Source of the DNA: Bacteriovoracaceae bacterium
Lineage (GTDB): Bacteria; Bdellovibrionota; Bacteriovoracia; Bacteriovoracales; Bacteriovoracaceae
Direction: 5' to 3'
NCBI GenBank assembly: GCA_947450475.1
Contig: CANFVK010000002.1
Location: forward strand, 248,001 to 312,000
Length of the DNA: 64,000 nt
Positions 53,176 to 62,826 of the stretch are shown here, piece after piece; the first letter of the stretch is position 1; every line of letters begins with the position of its first letter. The notes under the pieces are model-generated. The model worked only from the letters and a program-made list of their open reading frames with translations, had not been told where the DNA came from and searched no databases. The position numbers and the translations under genes are program-made.

Positions 53176-53339
53176 ATTAAATTTAGACAAAATATTGATT
53201 TTTGCTTAGACATTTCTGCTTTGTATAAACTAACAATTTAAATACTTTCTCCGCTATGTTAAAACCCTTCAAAGTCTCCTTGAATTTCGAGGAACTCAAT
53301 ACCATCTTTCGTTAAATATTTAAACTAGGAGATTTATAG

Positions 53340-54764
53340 ATGAGTCTTTCAACTAAGAAAACTCTTCTCACCATTTTATTAATGATTCCTTCCATGGGTT
53401 TTGGAAATCAATTGAGCCTAGCTAATTTCTTGCATCAAGTAGTAGAAAAAAATCAATCATACTCCGCAGGTCAGTTGATCGTCGAAAGTGCAAACCAAAG
53501 AAAAAATGAGTCATCATTAATTTTTAAACCTAGCCTTTTTGCGCAAACTCAAATGGTGATTGACAAAAAACCGACCACTAATAAGTTAGCCCAAGGTGAC
53601 CAAACTGATTATAGCAACATCTCCGCGGGGATACTTCAGCAGTTTAATATCGGATTGCAAACCAAACTGAGCTACAATCTCTCCCACACAAAAATTTATA
53701 ATGCTAGTACTCAGTTTTTACCCGTAAGTGATTTTCATGATGGAGTAGCAAATATCGAATTATCTCAATCTCTTTGGAGAAACTTCATGGGGCGCGAGAG
53801 TCAAGCTCAAGCAGCAATCATTGCTTCAAGCTCACAAGCTACAAAGCATGGCGAAAACTACAAACTAAAAGCTTTAATGGCCCAAGCTGAATCTATCTAT
53901 TGGTCAGTGTCGCAAATGAGAAAAGTGTTGCGAGTTCAACAAGAAAGTTTTGAGCGTGCAATCAAGATCAGAAGTTGGAATCAGAACCGTTTAAAAAATG
54001 GACTTGGTGAAAGTTCAGATTTTTTGCAATCCGATGCCAACTATAAGGCGCGTGAATATGAATTAAAATCAGCAGGACAGGAACTCAAGATTTTACAGAG
54101 GTCCCTTAATGCTTTGCGAGGATCTGACAGTGATAAGCTTGAAGAAGAACTAGAATCAGTTCAAGTAGATAAAATAAAAAAACTAACCCTGCCATTACGT
54201 GGAGAATTTAGAGATGATACTAAAGCCGCTCTAGAATTGAAAAAAATCTCTAAAGCTAATGCTGAATTAGCGATGGAAAAGAACAAGCCGACATTGGAAG
54301 TCTTCGGCAATTACGCGGTCAATGGAAGAGACCCTAAATACTCTGATGCCGTTTCTAATTCATTCAGTACTACTCATGACACCAAGGCTATCGGCTTAAG
54401 ATTTTTAGCGCCTCTGGATTTTGGAACAATTCGAGATAATATAAGCGGCTATCAAAAAGATCAATCAGCTGCCGAATTAAATTATCGCCAAAAACTCTTT
54501 GATCAAGAAAAAGAATGGGGTGATCTCACCATGAAATTTGAAGATGCCAAAATCAAGTTATCGCTGATTGAAAAAATCGAAGAAGCTCAAAAACTAAAAG
54601 CCAGCAATGAGCGAGACCGACTCAATAAAGGACGAACTGTTACGTTTCAAGTTTTAAACTTTGAACAAGACTATGCTCAATCCGAACTTGCTCGGATTCA
54701 AAGTGAAACAGCAATTTTAAACATCTACGCTCAACTCAAAACTTTTAGCACCGGAGACCTCTAA
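53340..54764 (+). CDS. TolC-family outer-membrane efflux protein
   Basis: A protein of 474 aa. A signal peptide (ending near MGFGNQ) follows AGGAG spaced 8 bases. The mature chain has long alpha-helical, Ala/Gln/Glu-rich stretches with two similar halves (VEKNQSYSAGQLIVESANQR early, KKISKANAELAMEKNKPTLE late), as in TolC. It provides the outer-membrane channel for the RND pump, whose start overlaps its stop by one base. Confidence 0.9.
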   Translation: MSLSTKKTLLTILLMIPSMGFGNQLSLANFLHQVVEKNQSYSAGQLIVESANQRKNESSLIFKPSLFAQTQMVIDKKPTTNKLAQGDQTDYSNISAGILQQFNIGLQTKLSYNLSHTKIYNASTQFLPVSDFHDGVANIELSQSLWRNFMGRESQAQAAIIASSSQATKHGENYKLKALMAQAESIYWSVSQMRKVLRVQQESFERAIKIRSWNQNRLKNGLGESSDFLQSDANYKAREYELKSAGQELKILQRSLNALRGSDSDKLEEELESVQVDKIKKLTLPLRGEFRDDTKAALELKKISKANAELAMEKNKPTLEVFGNYAVNGRDPKYSDAVSNSFSTTHDTKAIGLRFLAPLDFGTIRDNISGYQKDQSAAELNYRQKLFDQEKEWGDLTMKFEDAKIKLSLIEKIEEAQKLKASNERDRLNKGRTVTFQVLNFEQDYAQSELARIQSETAILNIYAQLKTFSTGDL

Positions 54765-57700
54765 TGAATTTAGCCAATTTATCTATTAAGAGGCCCGTTT
54801 TTATCACCTGTGTTGTAACGGTGATACTAGTTGTTGGTTTTCTATCTTTACAAAAACTTCCAGTTGACTTATTTCCCAATGTCACTTTTCCCATTATTAC
54901 AGTTTCTACGGTATACCCTGGTGCTGGACCAGAAGAAGTTGAAACGTTAGTATCTAAAGTATATGAAGAAGAGCTTTCCAATGTTCCCGGCCTCAAAAAA
55001 ATTTCATCCCAAAACTTAGAGAATATTTCAGTTATTGTAGCTGAATTTAATTTAAACATTGATATCAAATATGCTGAACAACAAGTTCGAGATAAAGTTG
55101 CTTCTGCTAAAAAGAAATTGCCAATAGATATTCAAGAGCCCATTATTCGAAAAATTGATCCCGCTGATCAGCCGATTATGACTATCGCAGTTGAATCGAA
55201 TCTGCCTGAAGGTGAAGTTTATCAAATCGTAGACAAAAAAATCAAACCTCTTTTCGAGCAAGTCAATCAAGTTGGATTAGTAGATATTGTTGGTGGAAGA
55301 AAGCGTGAAATCAAAGTTGAACTCGATCGCAACAAATTAAAAGCCAGAGAAATTTCTGCCAGCCAGGTGGTTAGTCGCCTCAAGATATCCGGACAAAATA
55401 TTCCTGCAGGTAAAGTTTCAGATGCTTCTCAGGATTCTGTTTTTAGAACACTTGGCGAATACAAATCCATCAAAGAAATTGAATCGACCATCGTTAATTT
55501 TATCGGCAATGACATCCCCGTTACCATAAAAGACATCGGAACGGTTAAAGATTCTCTTGAGGAGCGGATTGGCTATGGTTATTACAATGGAAAAAAAGCT
55601 ATTCTCTTGTCTATCTATAAACAATCTGGCTCCAATACAATTGGTGTCGCTAATGCGATCAAAGCAAAAACTAAAAAAATTAACGATACCTTAAAAGATG
55701 AGAAAATTGACATCAAGCTTTCTCTTTCACGCGACGGTGCTCGTAACATTAAAGCCAATGTTGATGATGTGAAGGAGACAATATTATTTGGTATTTTACT
55801 TACTATAATTGTGGTCTATTTCTTTTTGGGATCTGGGCGATCCACCATTATCACAGGATTAGCCTTACCAAACTCACTATTGGGTGCTTTTATTTTATTA
55901 GCAGTTGCAGGTTTTACCATTAACCTCATGACGCTACTTGCACTTTCTTTAGCGGTTGGACTCTTGATTGATGATGCCATCGTAGTGCGTGAAAATATAT
56001 TTCGTCATATTGAATTGGGTGAAACTCCCATGGTCGCGGCGGTTACTGGTACTCAAGAGGTAACTCTAGCCGTTATTGCCACCACTCTTACGGTTGTAGC
56101 GGTTTTCGGCCCTATTGCTTTTCTAGATGGAGTTGTTGGTCAGTTTTTTAAAGAGTTTGGATTAACGGTTTGTTTTGCTTTATTGATATCACTTTTTGAT
56201 GCTTTGACTATGGCCCCTATGCTCTCTGCTTATTTTGCGGGAAAAATATCTCATCATCCAATTGGAAATAAAGAAAAAAAGGGGTTGTATGATTACACAT
56301 TGGGGGCATTGCTATCAGCTTTCAATTCTTTTCAAGAATGGCTAGAAGATGGCTATGTTAATTTATTAAAATTTACGATGAAACGTCCCTTTATCATTTT
56401 GACTCTTGCACTAATGGTTTTCTTGGCAAGTTTTGTTGCTTTAAAATTTGTACCTAAAACTTTTCTACCTCCACAAGATTCAGGTGAATTCCAAGTCTCA
56501 TTTGACCTAAAACCAGGAACTAGCCTTGAAGGCATGAATAAAGTGGCCCTAGAAGTTGACGAACTTGTTCGAAAAAATAAAGAAGTTGATTACACCGTTC
56601 TCACTGTAGGCGATAAAAATGGACAACCAGAACGAGCTACCGTTTTTGTCAATCTGGTGCCAGCTAATTTAAGAAAGGGCATTAATACTTCCCAATTCAA
56701 GGAAGTACTGCGTGGACAATTAAAGCCATATGCTTATGCCAACCCAGCAGTTAAAGACATTGATAATGTCGGCGGCGGCCAGCGGCCTTTTAACGTCAAT
56801 ATTGTTGGAGATGATACTAAAGAAATTGAAAAATATGCAGCAATGCTTTTTGAGAAAATCAAAAATCATCCTGCACTTAAAGATGTTGATACGACTAATC
56901 GCCCAGGTAAACCTGAATTTCAAGTTTTGCCAGATCGTATGAAAGCCGAAAAACTTGGTGTCTCAACCACGCTACTAGGAAGTGAATTACGAACGCTTAT
57001 TGAAGGCTCGAAAGCTGCAGTCTTTAGAGAAAGCGGCGAAGAATACGATATTCGTGTACGACTTCAAGAAGACCAGCGAGATCTAAAAAAATATTATTCT
57101 AATACTTATGTTCCCAACATTAATAATTCGCTGGTTAAGTTAAGTAGTGTAACCTCTCCGCTTGAAACGACTGGGCCTGCCAATATCAATCGCCAAGATA
57201 GAGGGCGTTACGTACAGATTTCAGCTGATATCGCTCCCAAAGGTCCGGGTATGGGAGGAGTTATTGCAGACATAAACCGCATCATGAAAGATGAGATTCA
57301 TATGCCAAGCAATATGCGTTATCAATTTGTAGGACAAGCAGAAAACTTTCAAGAGCTAATTGCAAATATGTTGGTCGCAGCAGGTTTGGGAATTATGTTT
57401 ATTTATTTTGTTCTCGCTTCACTGTATGAATCTTTTGTTACACCTCTAACCATTATGCTCGTTCTTCCTTTGGCAATGTGTGGAGCCTTTTACGCTCTTG
57501 CCATTACTGGTGCCTCTCTAGATCTATTTTCAATGATTGGATGTATCATGCTCTTGGGAGTTGCTACCAAAAATTCAATTTTATTAGTTGATTATGCTAA
57601 CCAACAAGTGCAAAAGGGCATGAGTTTATATGATGCTATTTTAGTTTCAGGAAAGGCTCGATTACGTCCTATTCTTATGACATCGTTTGCTCTTATCGCC

Positions 57701-57898
57701 GGAATGATTCCATTAGCTGTGGGATTAAATGAAGCTTCTAAACAAAGAACCTCAATGGGAATAGCAGTAATTGGAGGCTTGGTTTCATCCACAATCCTCA
57801 CTCTCGTCGTTATTCCTGCGGCTTACTCTTACATCGAACGATTTAGAATCTGGTCTGGTGCAATCATGAAAAGAATTTTTATCACAGAAAATAATTAA
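54764..57898 (+). CDS. RND (AcrB-type) efflux pump, inner-membrane transporter
   Basis: A protein of 1044 aa. N-terminal RPVFITCVVTVILVVGFLSL is the first transmembrane helix; twelve are expected. The proton-relay Asp pair is in LLIDDAIVVREN, and the partner Lys is in GVATKNSILLVDY near residue 940. Porter and docking loops fill the two large periplasmic regions. Export is proton-driven; the substrate is unknown. It is co-translated with the TolC gene (TAATG). No periplasmic adaptor (HlyD/AcrA-type) gene is present in the window. Confidence 0.95.
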   Translation: MNLANLSIKRPVFITCVVTVILVVGFLSLQKLPVDLFPNVTFPIITVSTVYPGAGPEEVETLVSKVYEEELSNVPGLKKISSQNLENISVIVAEFNLNIDIKYAEQQVRDKVASAKKKLPIDIQEPIIRKIDPADQPIMTIAVESNLPEGEVYQIVDKKIKPLFEQVNQVGLVDIVGGRKREIKVELDRNKLKAREISASQVVSRLKISGQNIPAGKVSDASQDSVFRTLGEYKSIKEIESTIVNFIGNDIPVTIKDIGTVKDSLEERIGYGYYNGKKAILLSIYKQSGSNTIGVANAIKAKTKKINDTLKDEKIDIKLSLSRDGARNIKANVDDVKETILFGILLTIIVVYFFLGSGRSTIITGLALPNSLLGAFILLAVAGFTINLMTLLALSLAVGLLIDDAIVVRENIFRHIELGETPMVAAVTGTQEVTLAVIATTLTVVAVFGPIAFLDGVVGQFFKEFGLTVCFALLISLFDALTMAPMLSAYFAGKISHHPIGNKEKKGLYDYTLGALLSAFNSFQEWLEDGYVNLLKFTMKRPFIILTLALMVFLASFVALKFVPKTFLPPQDSGEFQVSFDLKPGTSLEGMNKVALEVDELVRKNKEVDYTVLTVGDKNGQPERATVFVNLVPANLRKGINTSQFKEVLRGQLKPYAYANPAVKDIDNVGGGQRPFNVNIVGDDTKEIEKYAAMLFEKIKNHPALKDVDTTNRPGKPEFQVLPDRMKAEKLGVSTTLLGSELRTLIEGSKAAVFRESGEEYDIRVRLQEDQRDLKKYYSNTYVPNINNSLVKLSSVTSPLETTGPANINRQDRGRYVQISADIAPKGPGMGGVIADINRIMKDEIHMPSNMRYQFVGQAENFQELIANMLVAAGLGIMFIYFVLASLYESFVTPLTIMLVLPLAMCGAFYALAITGASLDLFSMIGCIMLLGVATKNSILLVDYANQQVQKGMSLYDAILVSGKARLRPILMTSFALIAGMIPLAVGLNEASKQRTSMGIAVIGGLVSSTILTLVVIPAAYSYIERFRIWSGAIMKRIFITENN

Positions 57899-57903
57899 CA
57901 ATT

Positions 57904-57932
57904 AAAAGGCTCATTTAAAATGAGCCTTTTTT
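57904..57932. terminator. Bidirectional terminator after the RND operon
   Basis: Stem AAAAGGCTCA with TGAGCCTTTT about a short TTTAAAA loop, followed by further T residues. It lies between the convergent stops of the RND gene and the aminotransferase. Confidence 0.85.
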
Positions 57933-59070
57933 ATAACCCCAAATTATTTAGTGCAGATTGAAGTGTTTCATTTTTTTTAGCAAAACAAAAACGAATCATT
58001 GATGAACCCTCATTTGATTTTAAGTAAAATGCTGATGTCGGAATAGCGGCAACTTTTTTATCTTTAATTAATTTTTGACAAAATTCTATGTCGCTTTCAC
58101 CATCAGGCAAGAAGGCTAAAGCAAAATATGTTCCCTCTGGATTTTGAACATTAAATCCAGCTTTTCTTAGACCCGAAACCAGTAAATCCCTTTTATTCAA
58201 ATAATCTCTTTTAAATTCTAATAAATATTGATCCATGTTAGCCAAGGCTTGGGCCATCGCAACCTGTAATGGATGGGCCACACAGAAAGTAGAAAATTGA
58301 TGAACATTGTGTATCGCTTTAATTAATTGAGGATTTCCTGCAGCCCAGCCAATTTTCCAGCCAGTTAAGCCAAAGGTTTTACCAGTTGAAGAAATTGTAA
58401 TGGTCCGATCCTTTAGTGAATGAAAACTTGCGGTGGGAGTATGATTCTTTTCAAAGGTAAGAAACTCGTAGACTTCATCCGATAAAATATAGAAATCAAA
58501 CTCATTTGCCAATTTGGCAATTTCTTCTATTTCATGGTTAGAAAAAATTTTCCCTGTCGGATTATGCGGATTATTGATAATAAGCAATTTGGTCTTAGAA
58601 GAAATTGATTTTTTAAGTTCCTCAAGATCAAATTTAAAATGTGGTATTTTCAAAGTAACCGGAACAACTTTGGCTTGCGCCAACAACAAGCAAGCGTAGT
58701 AAGAGTCATAAAACGGTTCAAAAACTACTACTTCATCCCCAGGATTTACCAAAGCCGTAATGGCACAATAAAGGGCTTCAGTTGCACCATTGGTAACGAC
58801 AATTTCATCATGAGGATTATAATCGAGCTGGTAATATCGTTTATAATTTGCTGAAATTGCTTCCCTCAGAGGAAGAATTCCAAAAGAAGGAGCATATTGA
58901 TTTTTACCATCTTGCAATGCCTTGGTTGCCAAATCTATTACCCAAGATGGGCCGTCAAAATCGGGAAAACCTTGGGATAGATTAATCGCTTGATTTTCAA
59001 CAGCTAATTTTGTCATTGTCGAGAAAATAGATTCCTTAAAATGAGAGACAATATTGTTGAGAGGTTTCAT
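57931..59070 (-). CDS. mtnE: Class I/II aminotransferase, probable methionine-salvage MtnE
   Basis: A protein of 379 aa, with start ATG 59070 behind AGGA. PLP-lysine in TISSTGKTFGLTGWKIG, NNPHNPTGKIF and the N-terminal INLSQGFPDFDGPS are typical of YbdL/kynurenine-aminotransferase-type enzymes. Because it is divergent from mtnB, mtnD and mtnC, I infer that it transaminates 2-oxo-4-methylthiobutanoate to methionine, the last step of the salvage pathway. The symbol rests on that context. Confidence 0.8.
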   Translation of the reverse strand: MKPLNNIVSHFKESIFSTMTKLAVENQAINLSQGFPDFDGPSWVIDLATKALQDGKNQYAPSFGILPLREAISANYKRYYQLDYNPHDEIVVTNGATEALYCAITALVNPGDEVVVFEPFYDSYYACLLLAQAKVVPVTLKIPHFKFDLEELKKSISSKTKLLIINNPHNPTGKIFSNHEIEEIAKLANEFDFYILSDEVYEFLTFEKNHTPTASFHSLKDRTITISSTGKTFGLTGWKIGWAAGNPQLIKAIHNVHQFSTFCVAHPLQVAMAQALANMDQYLLEFKRDYLNKRDLLVSGLRKAGFNVQNPEGTYFALAFLPDGESDIEFCQKLIKDKKVAAIPTSAFYLKSNEGSSMIRFCFAKKNETLQSALNNLGL

Positions 59071-59145
59071 GGTCAATCCTAAATGGCAAAAATGTCAATT
59101 TTTGACTCTATCATTACTACATACTCATGGCCAAAAAAAGTAAGA

Positions 59146-59163
59146 TTTACTATATAGAGTAAA
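59146..59163. promoter_or_regulatory. Inverted repeat between divergent mtnE and mtnBDC
   Basis: TTTACT and AGTAAA are 6-bp arms around ATATAG. The site includes a TATATA that could act as a -10, and lies 25 bases before the mtnB GTG. It might be an operator, but the evidence is sequence shape only. Confidence 0.3.
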
Positions 59164-59187
59164 AACGATAAACCTGGGGAAAATGCT

Positions 59188-59835
59188 GTGAGCTTTATTA
59201 TTAGTGCTCAAGATTACGAAGAGATGAAAAAACTCGCTAGCTTGGTGCGAGTGATGAACAGCTTTGGTCACAATCCGGCCACCAGCGGAAATTATTCTTT
59301 GAGATCAAAAACAGCTCCGGAAATTGCTCTCGTTTCCGAATCAGGAATAGACAAGAGCCAGTTTAGTGAAAATAATTTTTTGCCCATTTTTTATCAAAGC
59401 AGACAAATGCATGAAGCTTATCTTTCTTCCGGTCGCAAATCTTCTGATGAAACTGATATTCACTTGAGTCTGTATCAAATCACAAAAGCCAATTGCGTGC
59501 TTCACAGCCATATTCTTGATTCTTTATTATTTGCTGATTTATTTTATGGAAAACCCTACGCAACAATAGAAGGACTTGAGTTGTTGAAAGGATTTAAAGG
59601 CATCAAAACTCATGAACTAAAAATTCATATTCCTATTTTTGACAACACTCAAGACATTGCAGGACTTGCCGAACAAATAAAGCCTGCCATCCTGGCCCAA
59701 GAAAATAATTTTGGACTTTTGTTAAGAGGGCATGGTGTTTATGTGTGGGGAGAAAGCGTAGAAGAGGCAAAAAGACATTTAGAGGTTTTTGAGTATATTT
59801 TTAAATATTACCTAAATTCGCGTCGAGGTTATTAA
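59188..59835 (+). CDS. mtnB: Methylthioribulose-1-phosphate dehydratase
   Basis: A protein of 215 aa with GTG start after GGGGA. It is an aldolase-class-II-like fold: NSFGHNPATSGNYSLRSK opening, zinc-binding NCVLHSHILDSLLFADL, and LLLRGHGVYVWGESVEEAKR. It dehydrates MTRu-1-P to 2,3-diketo-5-methylthiopentyl-1-phosphate. The stop overlaps mtnD by one base. Confidence 0.9.
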   Translation: MSFIISAQDYEEMKKLASLVRVMNSFGHNPATSGNYSLRSKTAPEIALVSESGIDKSQFSENNFLPIFYQSRQMHEAYLSSGRKSSDETDIHLSLYQITKANCVLHSHILDSLLFADLFYGKPYATIEGLELLKGFKGIKTHELKIHIPIFDNTQDIAGLAEQIKPAILAQENNFGLLLRGHGVYVWGESVEEAKRHLEVFEYIFKYYLNSRRGY

Positions 59836-60356
59836 TGGCAATTCTTTTTAATGCAACAACCAACAAAACCACCACCGAATTTGCCTTTATAAAAGCAGAA
59901 TTAGAAACTCATGGCATTATGATTGCTCAATGGAGTGCTGCTTTTAGCCTGGCCAATGATGCCACCCAAGACGAGATTCTTTCAGCCTACGCACATGAGC
60001 TTAAACCTTTTATGCAAAAAAATGGATTTCAAACGGCCGATGTCATCAATGTGCATCCAAAAACAGAAAACTTACCAGCTATTCGAGAAAAATTTATGAA
60101 GGAGCACACTCATAGCGAAGATGAAATAAGATTTTTTGTAGATGGAAGAGGAAAATTTTGGTTTCACTTAGATCAAGGTCAAATTTTATGTGTGACTTGT
60201 GAGCGCGGGGACTTTATGTCTGTACCAAAAAATTATCGACATTGGTTTGATCTTGCACCAGATTATTTAGTTAAGGCCATACGCATTTTCTCAAACCTTG
60301 ATGGATGGACACCTCACTATACAAATTCGGGAATTGATTCGAGATATAATCCATGA
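59835..60356 (+). CDS. mtnD: Acireductone dioxygenase
   Basis: A protein of 173 aa. Cupin metal site HTHSEDEIRFFVDGRGKFWF (two His and Glu), with a further His in NYRHWFDLAPD. It oxidises acireductone to 2-oxo-4-methylthiobutanoate and formate with iron, or a CO-forming side reaction with nickel. It overlaps mtnC by four bases (ATGA). Confidence 0.95.
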   Translation: MAILFNATTNKTTTEFAFIKAELETHGIMIAQWSAAFSLANDATQDEILSAYAHELKPFMQKNGFQTADVINVHPKTENLPAIREKFMKEHTHSEDEIRFFVDGRGKFWFHLDQGQILCVTCERGDFMSVPKNYRHWFDLAPDYLVKAIRIFSNLDGWTPHYTNSGIDSRYNP

Positions 60357-61033
60357 AATATATTTTAATGGATGTCGAAGGTACTACAACTTCGATCAGT
60401 TTTGTACACGAAGTTCTTTTTCCCTATGCTAAAAAGCATTTAAAAGCATTTATCGATGCACATGCAGCTACCCCATCTATTGCTGAAATCATTATTTCAA
60501 CACAAAAAACAGTACAATTAGAAACTCAACAGGAAATTTCAAGAGAGCAAACAATAGATCAACTTTTAAATTGGATTGATGAAGACCGAAAACATCCCGC
60601 TCTAAAAAAAATCCAAGGAATGATTTGGAAAAATGGTTATGAGAACTTCGAATTAACTGGTCACGTTTATGCCGATGTACCCACGGCGCTTGCCTCTTGG
60701 AAAAAAAGAGGGCTATGTCTTGGAGTTTATTCTTCGGGATCTATTGAAGCACAGAAAAATTTATTTCATCATTCAGACTTTGGGGATCTCTCCGTTTTTT
60801 TCTCCCAGCATTTTGATACGGCCATTGGAGCGAAACGAGAACTAGCTTCTTATCAAAAAATTTCCCAAACTTTAAATATAGAAGCTCAAGAAATCCTTTT
60901 TCTATCTGACACTAAAGAAGAACTTGATGCTGCAAGATTCGCAGGCTTTAAAACGATTCAACTGATGAGAACTTCCTCTCTAGAATTTCAGGGGCATATG
61001 CAAGTTGCAAATTTTTTAGAAATCTCGATATAG
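60353..61033 (+). CDS. mtnC: Enolase-phosphatase E1
   Basis: A protein of 226 aa. HAD motif I LMDVEGTTTSISFVHE (the Asp nucleophile), motif II GVYSSGS, and motif III/IV LFLSDTKEELDAA. It enolises and dephosphorylates the diketo phosphate to acireductone, the step before mtnD. It overlaps the mtnD stop, so the gene order is mtnB-mtnD-mtnC. Confidence 0.95.
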   Translation: MKYILMDVEGTTTSISFVHEVLFPYAKKHLKAFIDAHAATPSIAEIIISTQKTVQLETQQEISREQTIDQLLNWIDEDRKHPALKKIQGMIWKNGYENFELTGHVYADVPTALASWKKRGLCLGVYSSGSIEAQKNLFHHSDFGDLSVFFSQHFDTAIGAKRELASYQKISQTLNIEAQEILFLSDTKEELDAARFAGFKTIQLMRTSSLEFQGHMQVANFLEISI

Positions 61034-61049
61034 TGCTGGAGGAAAATAA

Positions 61050-61442
61050 ATGAAAGTTGGTGACAATCACACAGAAGAAATAATCATTACGGCAGAGCTG
61101 ATTGAAAAATTCGCTCAATTTTCGGGAGATTATAATCCGGTTCATTTTAATGATGTAGAAGCACGTGCCCAGGGCTTTAAGGCTCGGATCGCTCACGGTA
61201 TGCTTTCTGCTTCTTTTTTTTCCAAGATTTTTGCCAATTCATTTCCCGGACCAGGCACCATATACCTCAATCAAACATTTAAATTTCACGCTCCGGTATA
61301 CGTCAATGATGCCCTTATTTTCAAACTAGAAGTCATTGCACAAAAAGAGGGGAAACCTATTTTCACAATCAAAACTGAAGCTATCGGCCAACAACAGGAC
61401 TTAAGAATTAGTGGCGAAGCAATAATAAGAACACCTTCATAA
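61050..61442 (+). CDS. MaoC-like (R)-specific enoyl-CoA hydratase
   Basis: A protein of 130 aa. Hotdog fold; the hydratase box FAQFSGDYNPVHFND carries the catalytic Asp and His, and RIAHGMLSASFFSK follows. It hydrates trans-2-enoyl-CoA to (R)-3-hydroxyacyl-CoA. TGGAGGAAAAT lies before the ATG. It is 16 bases after mtnC and may be read through from that operon, although the biochemical link is unclear. Confidence 0.9.
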   Translation: MKVGDNHTEEIIITAELIEKFAQFSGDYNPVHFNDVEARAQGFKARIAHGMLSASFFSKIFANSFPGPGTIYLNQTFKFHAPVYVNDALIFKLEVIAQKEGKPIFTIKTEAIGQQQDLRISGEAIIRTPS

Positions 61443-61455
61443 AAATGATTTTACT

Positions 61456-62031
61456 CTAGAATGACAAATAGCTATTTAACAATAACAACTTCTCCAACAT
61501 TATAAGCAATGCTTCATTTATTGGTTTTTCAATTGTGTTAAGTGCAGGATCAATGACCTCCAGACGCTTTTTCCAAACTTCCAAAAGTGGGACTTCGCCC
61601 GTAAGTTTTGTATGTATGTCATCAAGATTAAAACTTGATTGCTCCTTTAACGTTTTACAAATGCTCAATTCATTTAGATTATTTTTATTCGATCTTGCGG
61701 CTACACCAAAAGCGCGGCAGACAAAAGGTCGAAATTTATACTGGGAACAATTTCCTTTCCCCTTGTCTTTGTCGATAACTGTAAGCAGTAGGCAATGCTC
61801 TCCAAGACTAGCTTTCGCTTTTTCTAAAAAATCTTCGGCCAAGTTATTTTCTAAAAGATAAAACGCTAAAGGCAAAAGTTCATATGGAGTACAAGAAACT
61901 TCGGGGTTAAAGCAGCATTTGCCACATCCCTCTGGACAGGTCAGCTGGCTGGCTGATTGAAATCTTGCAAAAGCTTGAGATGCAAGCTCTAATTCATCCA
62001 GAATGTTTTTTGTTAGTTCTTTGCTCAGCAT
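61456..62031 (-). CDS. YkgJ-family cysteine-cluster protein
   Basis: A protein of 191 aa. The cluster is TCPEGCGKCCFNPEVSCTPYE near residue 31, with later NCSQYKFRPFVCRAFGVA. This is the YkgJ/Fe-S or zinc-type CxxxCxxCC pattern. Function not established. It is the last gene of a two-gene minus-strand pair with the LysE-type exporter, five bases away. Confidence 0.88.
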   Translation of the reverse strand: MLSKELTKNILDELELASQAFARFQSASQLTCPEGCGKCCFNPEVSCTPYELLPLAFYLLENNLAEDFLEKAKASLGEHCLLLTVIDKDKGKGNCSQYKFRPFVCRAFGVAARSNKNNLNELSICKTLKEQSSFNLDDIHTKLTGEVPLLEVWKKRLEVIDPALNTIEKPINEALLIMLEKLLLLNSYLSF

Positions 62032-62036
62032 ATGAG

Positions 62037-62675
62037 TTAAATGACATTTTCTTTATAGACGATAATCGCCATATAAAAACTTAGAAGGATAATTAGAATT
62101 CCACAGGAGCGAGCAAAATTTATATAAATTTTTTCAGGGATTTTGTTTTTGTATTTAGCAACAACTCTTAGAAAAAGATAAAACCATAGGGCTGATCCAA
62201 CAGCTAATCCAAAAGACAGCGATAAATAGTTTGTGTAGTTATAAGAAAACAAATTCCAAGATTTAATCACTGCCGCCAGTGCTGACATGGTCGCAACAAG
62301 GGTCGGATTAGAAGAATAAATAAGGACTCCCATTAGAAAAAAGCCTGATGCTTTGGGCGTTTTTATTAAAGGGGCTTGGTTGTCCAAGAATTGTCCTCTC
62401 TTGACCAGAAGCTCTTTGATTCCATAGCCTAATAGAAAAATAATTCCAATTATTTTTAGAAATAGAACAGTTTTATTAGAAAAATGAAAATATGAGAGTC
62501 CCGTTAAAATAATCATAAAGTAGACAAAATCCATTAATGATCCACCAAGGGCAATTGAAAAAGCTGAACGAAAATTATAGCGAAGAAGTGCATTGACTAC
62601 CGATACATTTATCGGCCCGACCGGAATACAAATAATAAATCCCACTATGATACCAATCAATAAGGCAATAATCAT
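62037..62675 (-). CDS. LysE/RhtB-family exporter
   Basis: A protein of 212 aa, with ATG 62675 after GAGG (8 bases); the frame can be extended to an unlikely TTG. About six transmembrane segments. The N-terminus GFIICIPVGPINVSVVNALLR, with its PVGP turn, is typical of LysE amino-acid or small-molecule exporters. Substrate unknown. Confidence 0.88.
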   Translation of the reverse strand: MIIALLIGIIVGFIICIPVGPINVSVVNALLRYNFRSAFSIALGGSLMDFVYFMIILTGLSYFHFSNKTVLFLKIIGIIFLLGYGIKELLVKRGQFLDNQAPLIKTPKASGFFLMGVLIYSSNPTLVATMSALAAVIKSWNLFSYNYTNYLSLSFGLAVGSALWFYLFLRVVAKYKNKIPEKIYINFARSCGILIILLSFYMAIIVYKENVI

Positions 62676-62826
62676 CTCAGGAACCTCATTTACTAACAAC
62701 TAGCGCCTAAAATATCACTCTCCCATGGAGAATTCAACTCCCTAAAATCGTGATCTCTTGCCATTGCAAGAGACAAATGCAATAAAAACAAGTAAAGTAT
62801 AGACTTTAATTTTTATAGGTACGGCC

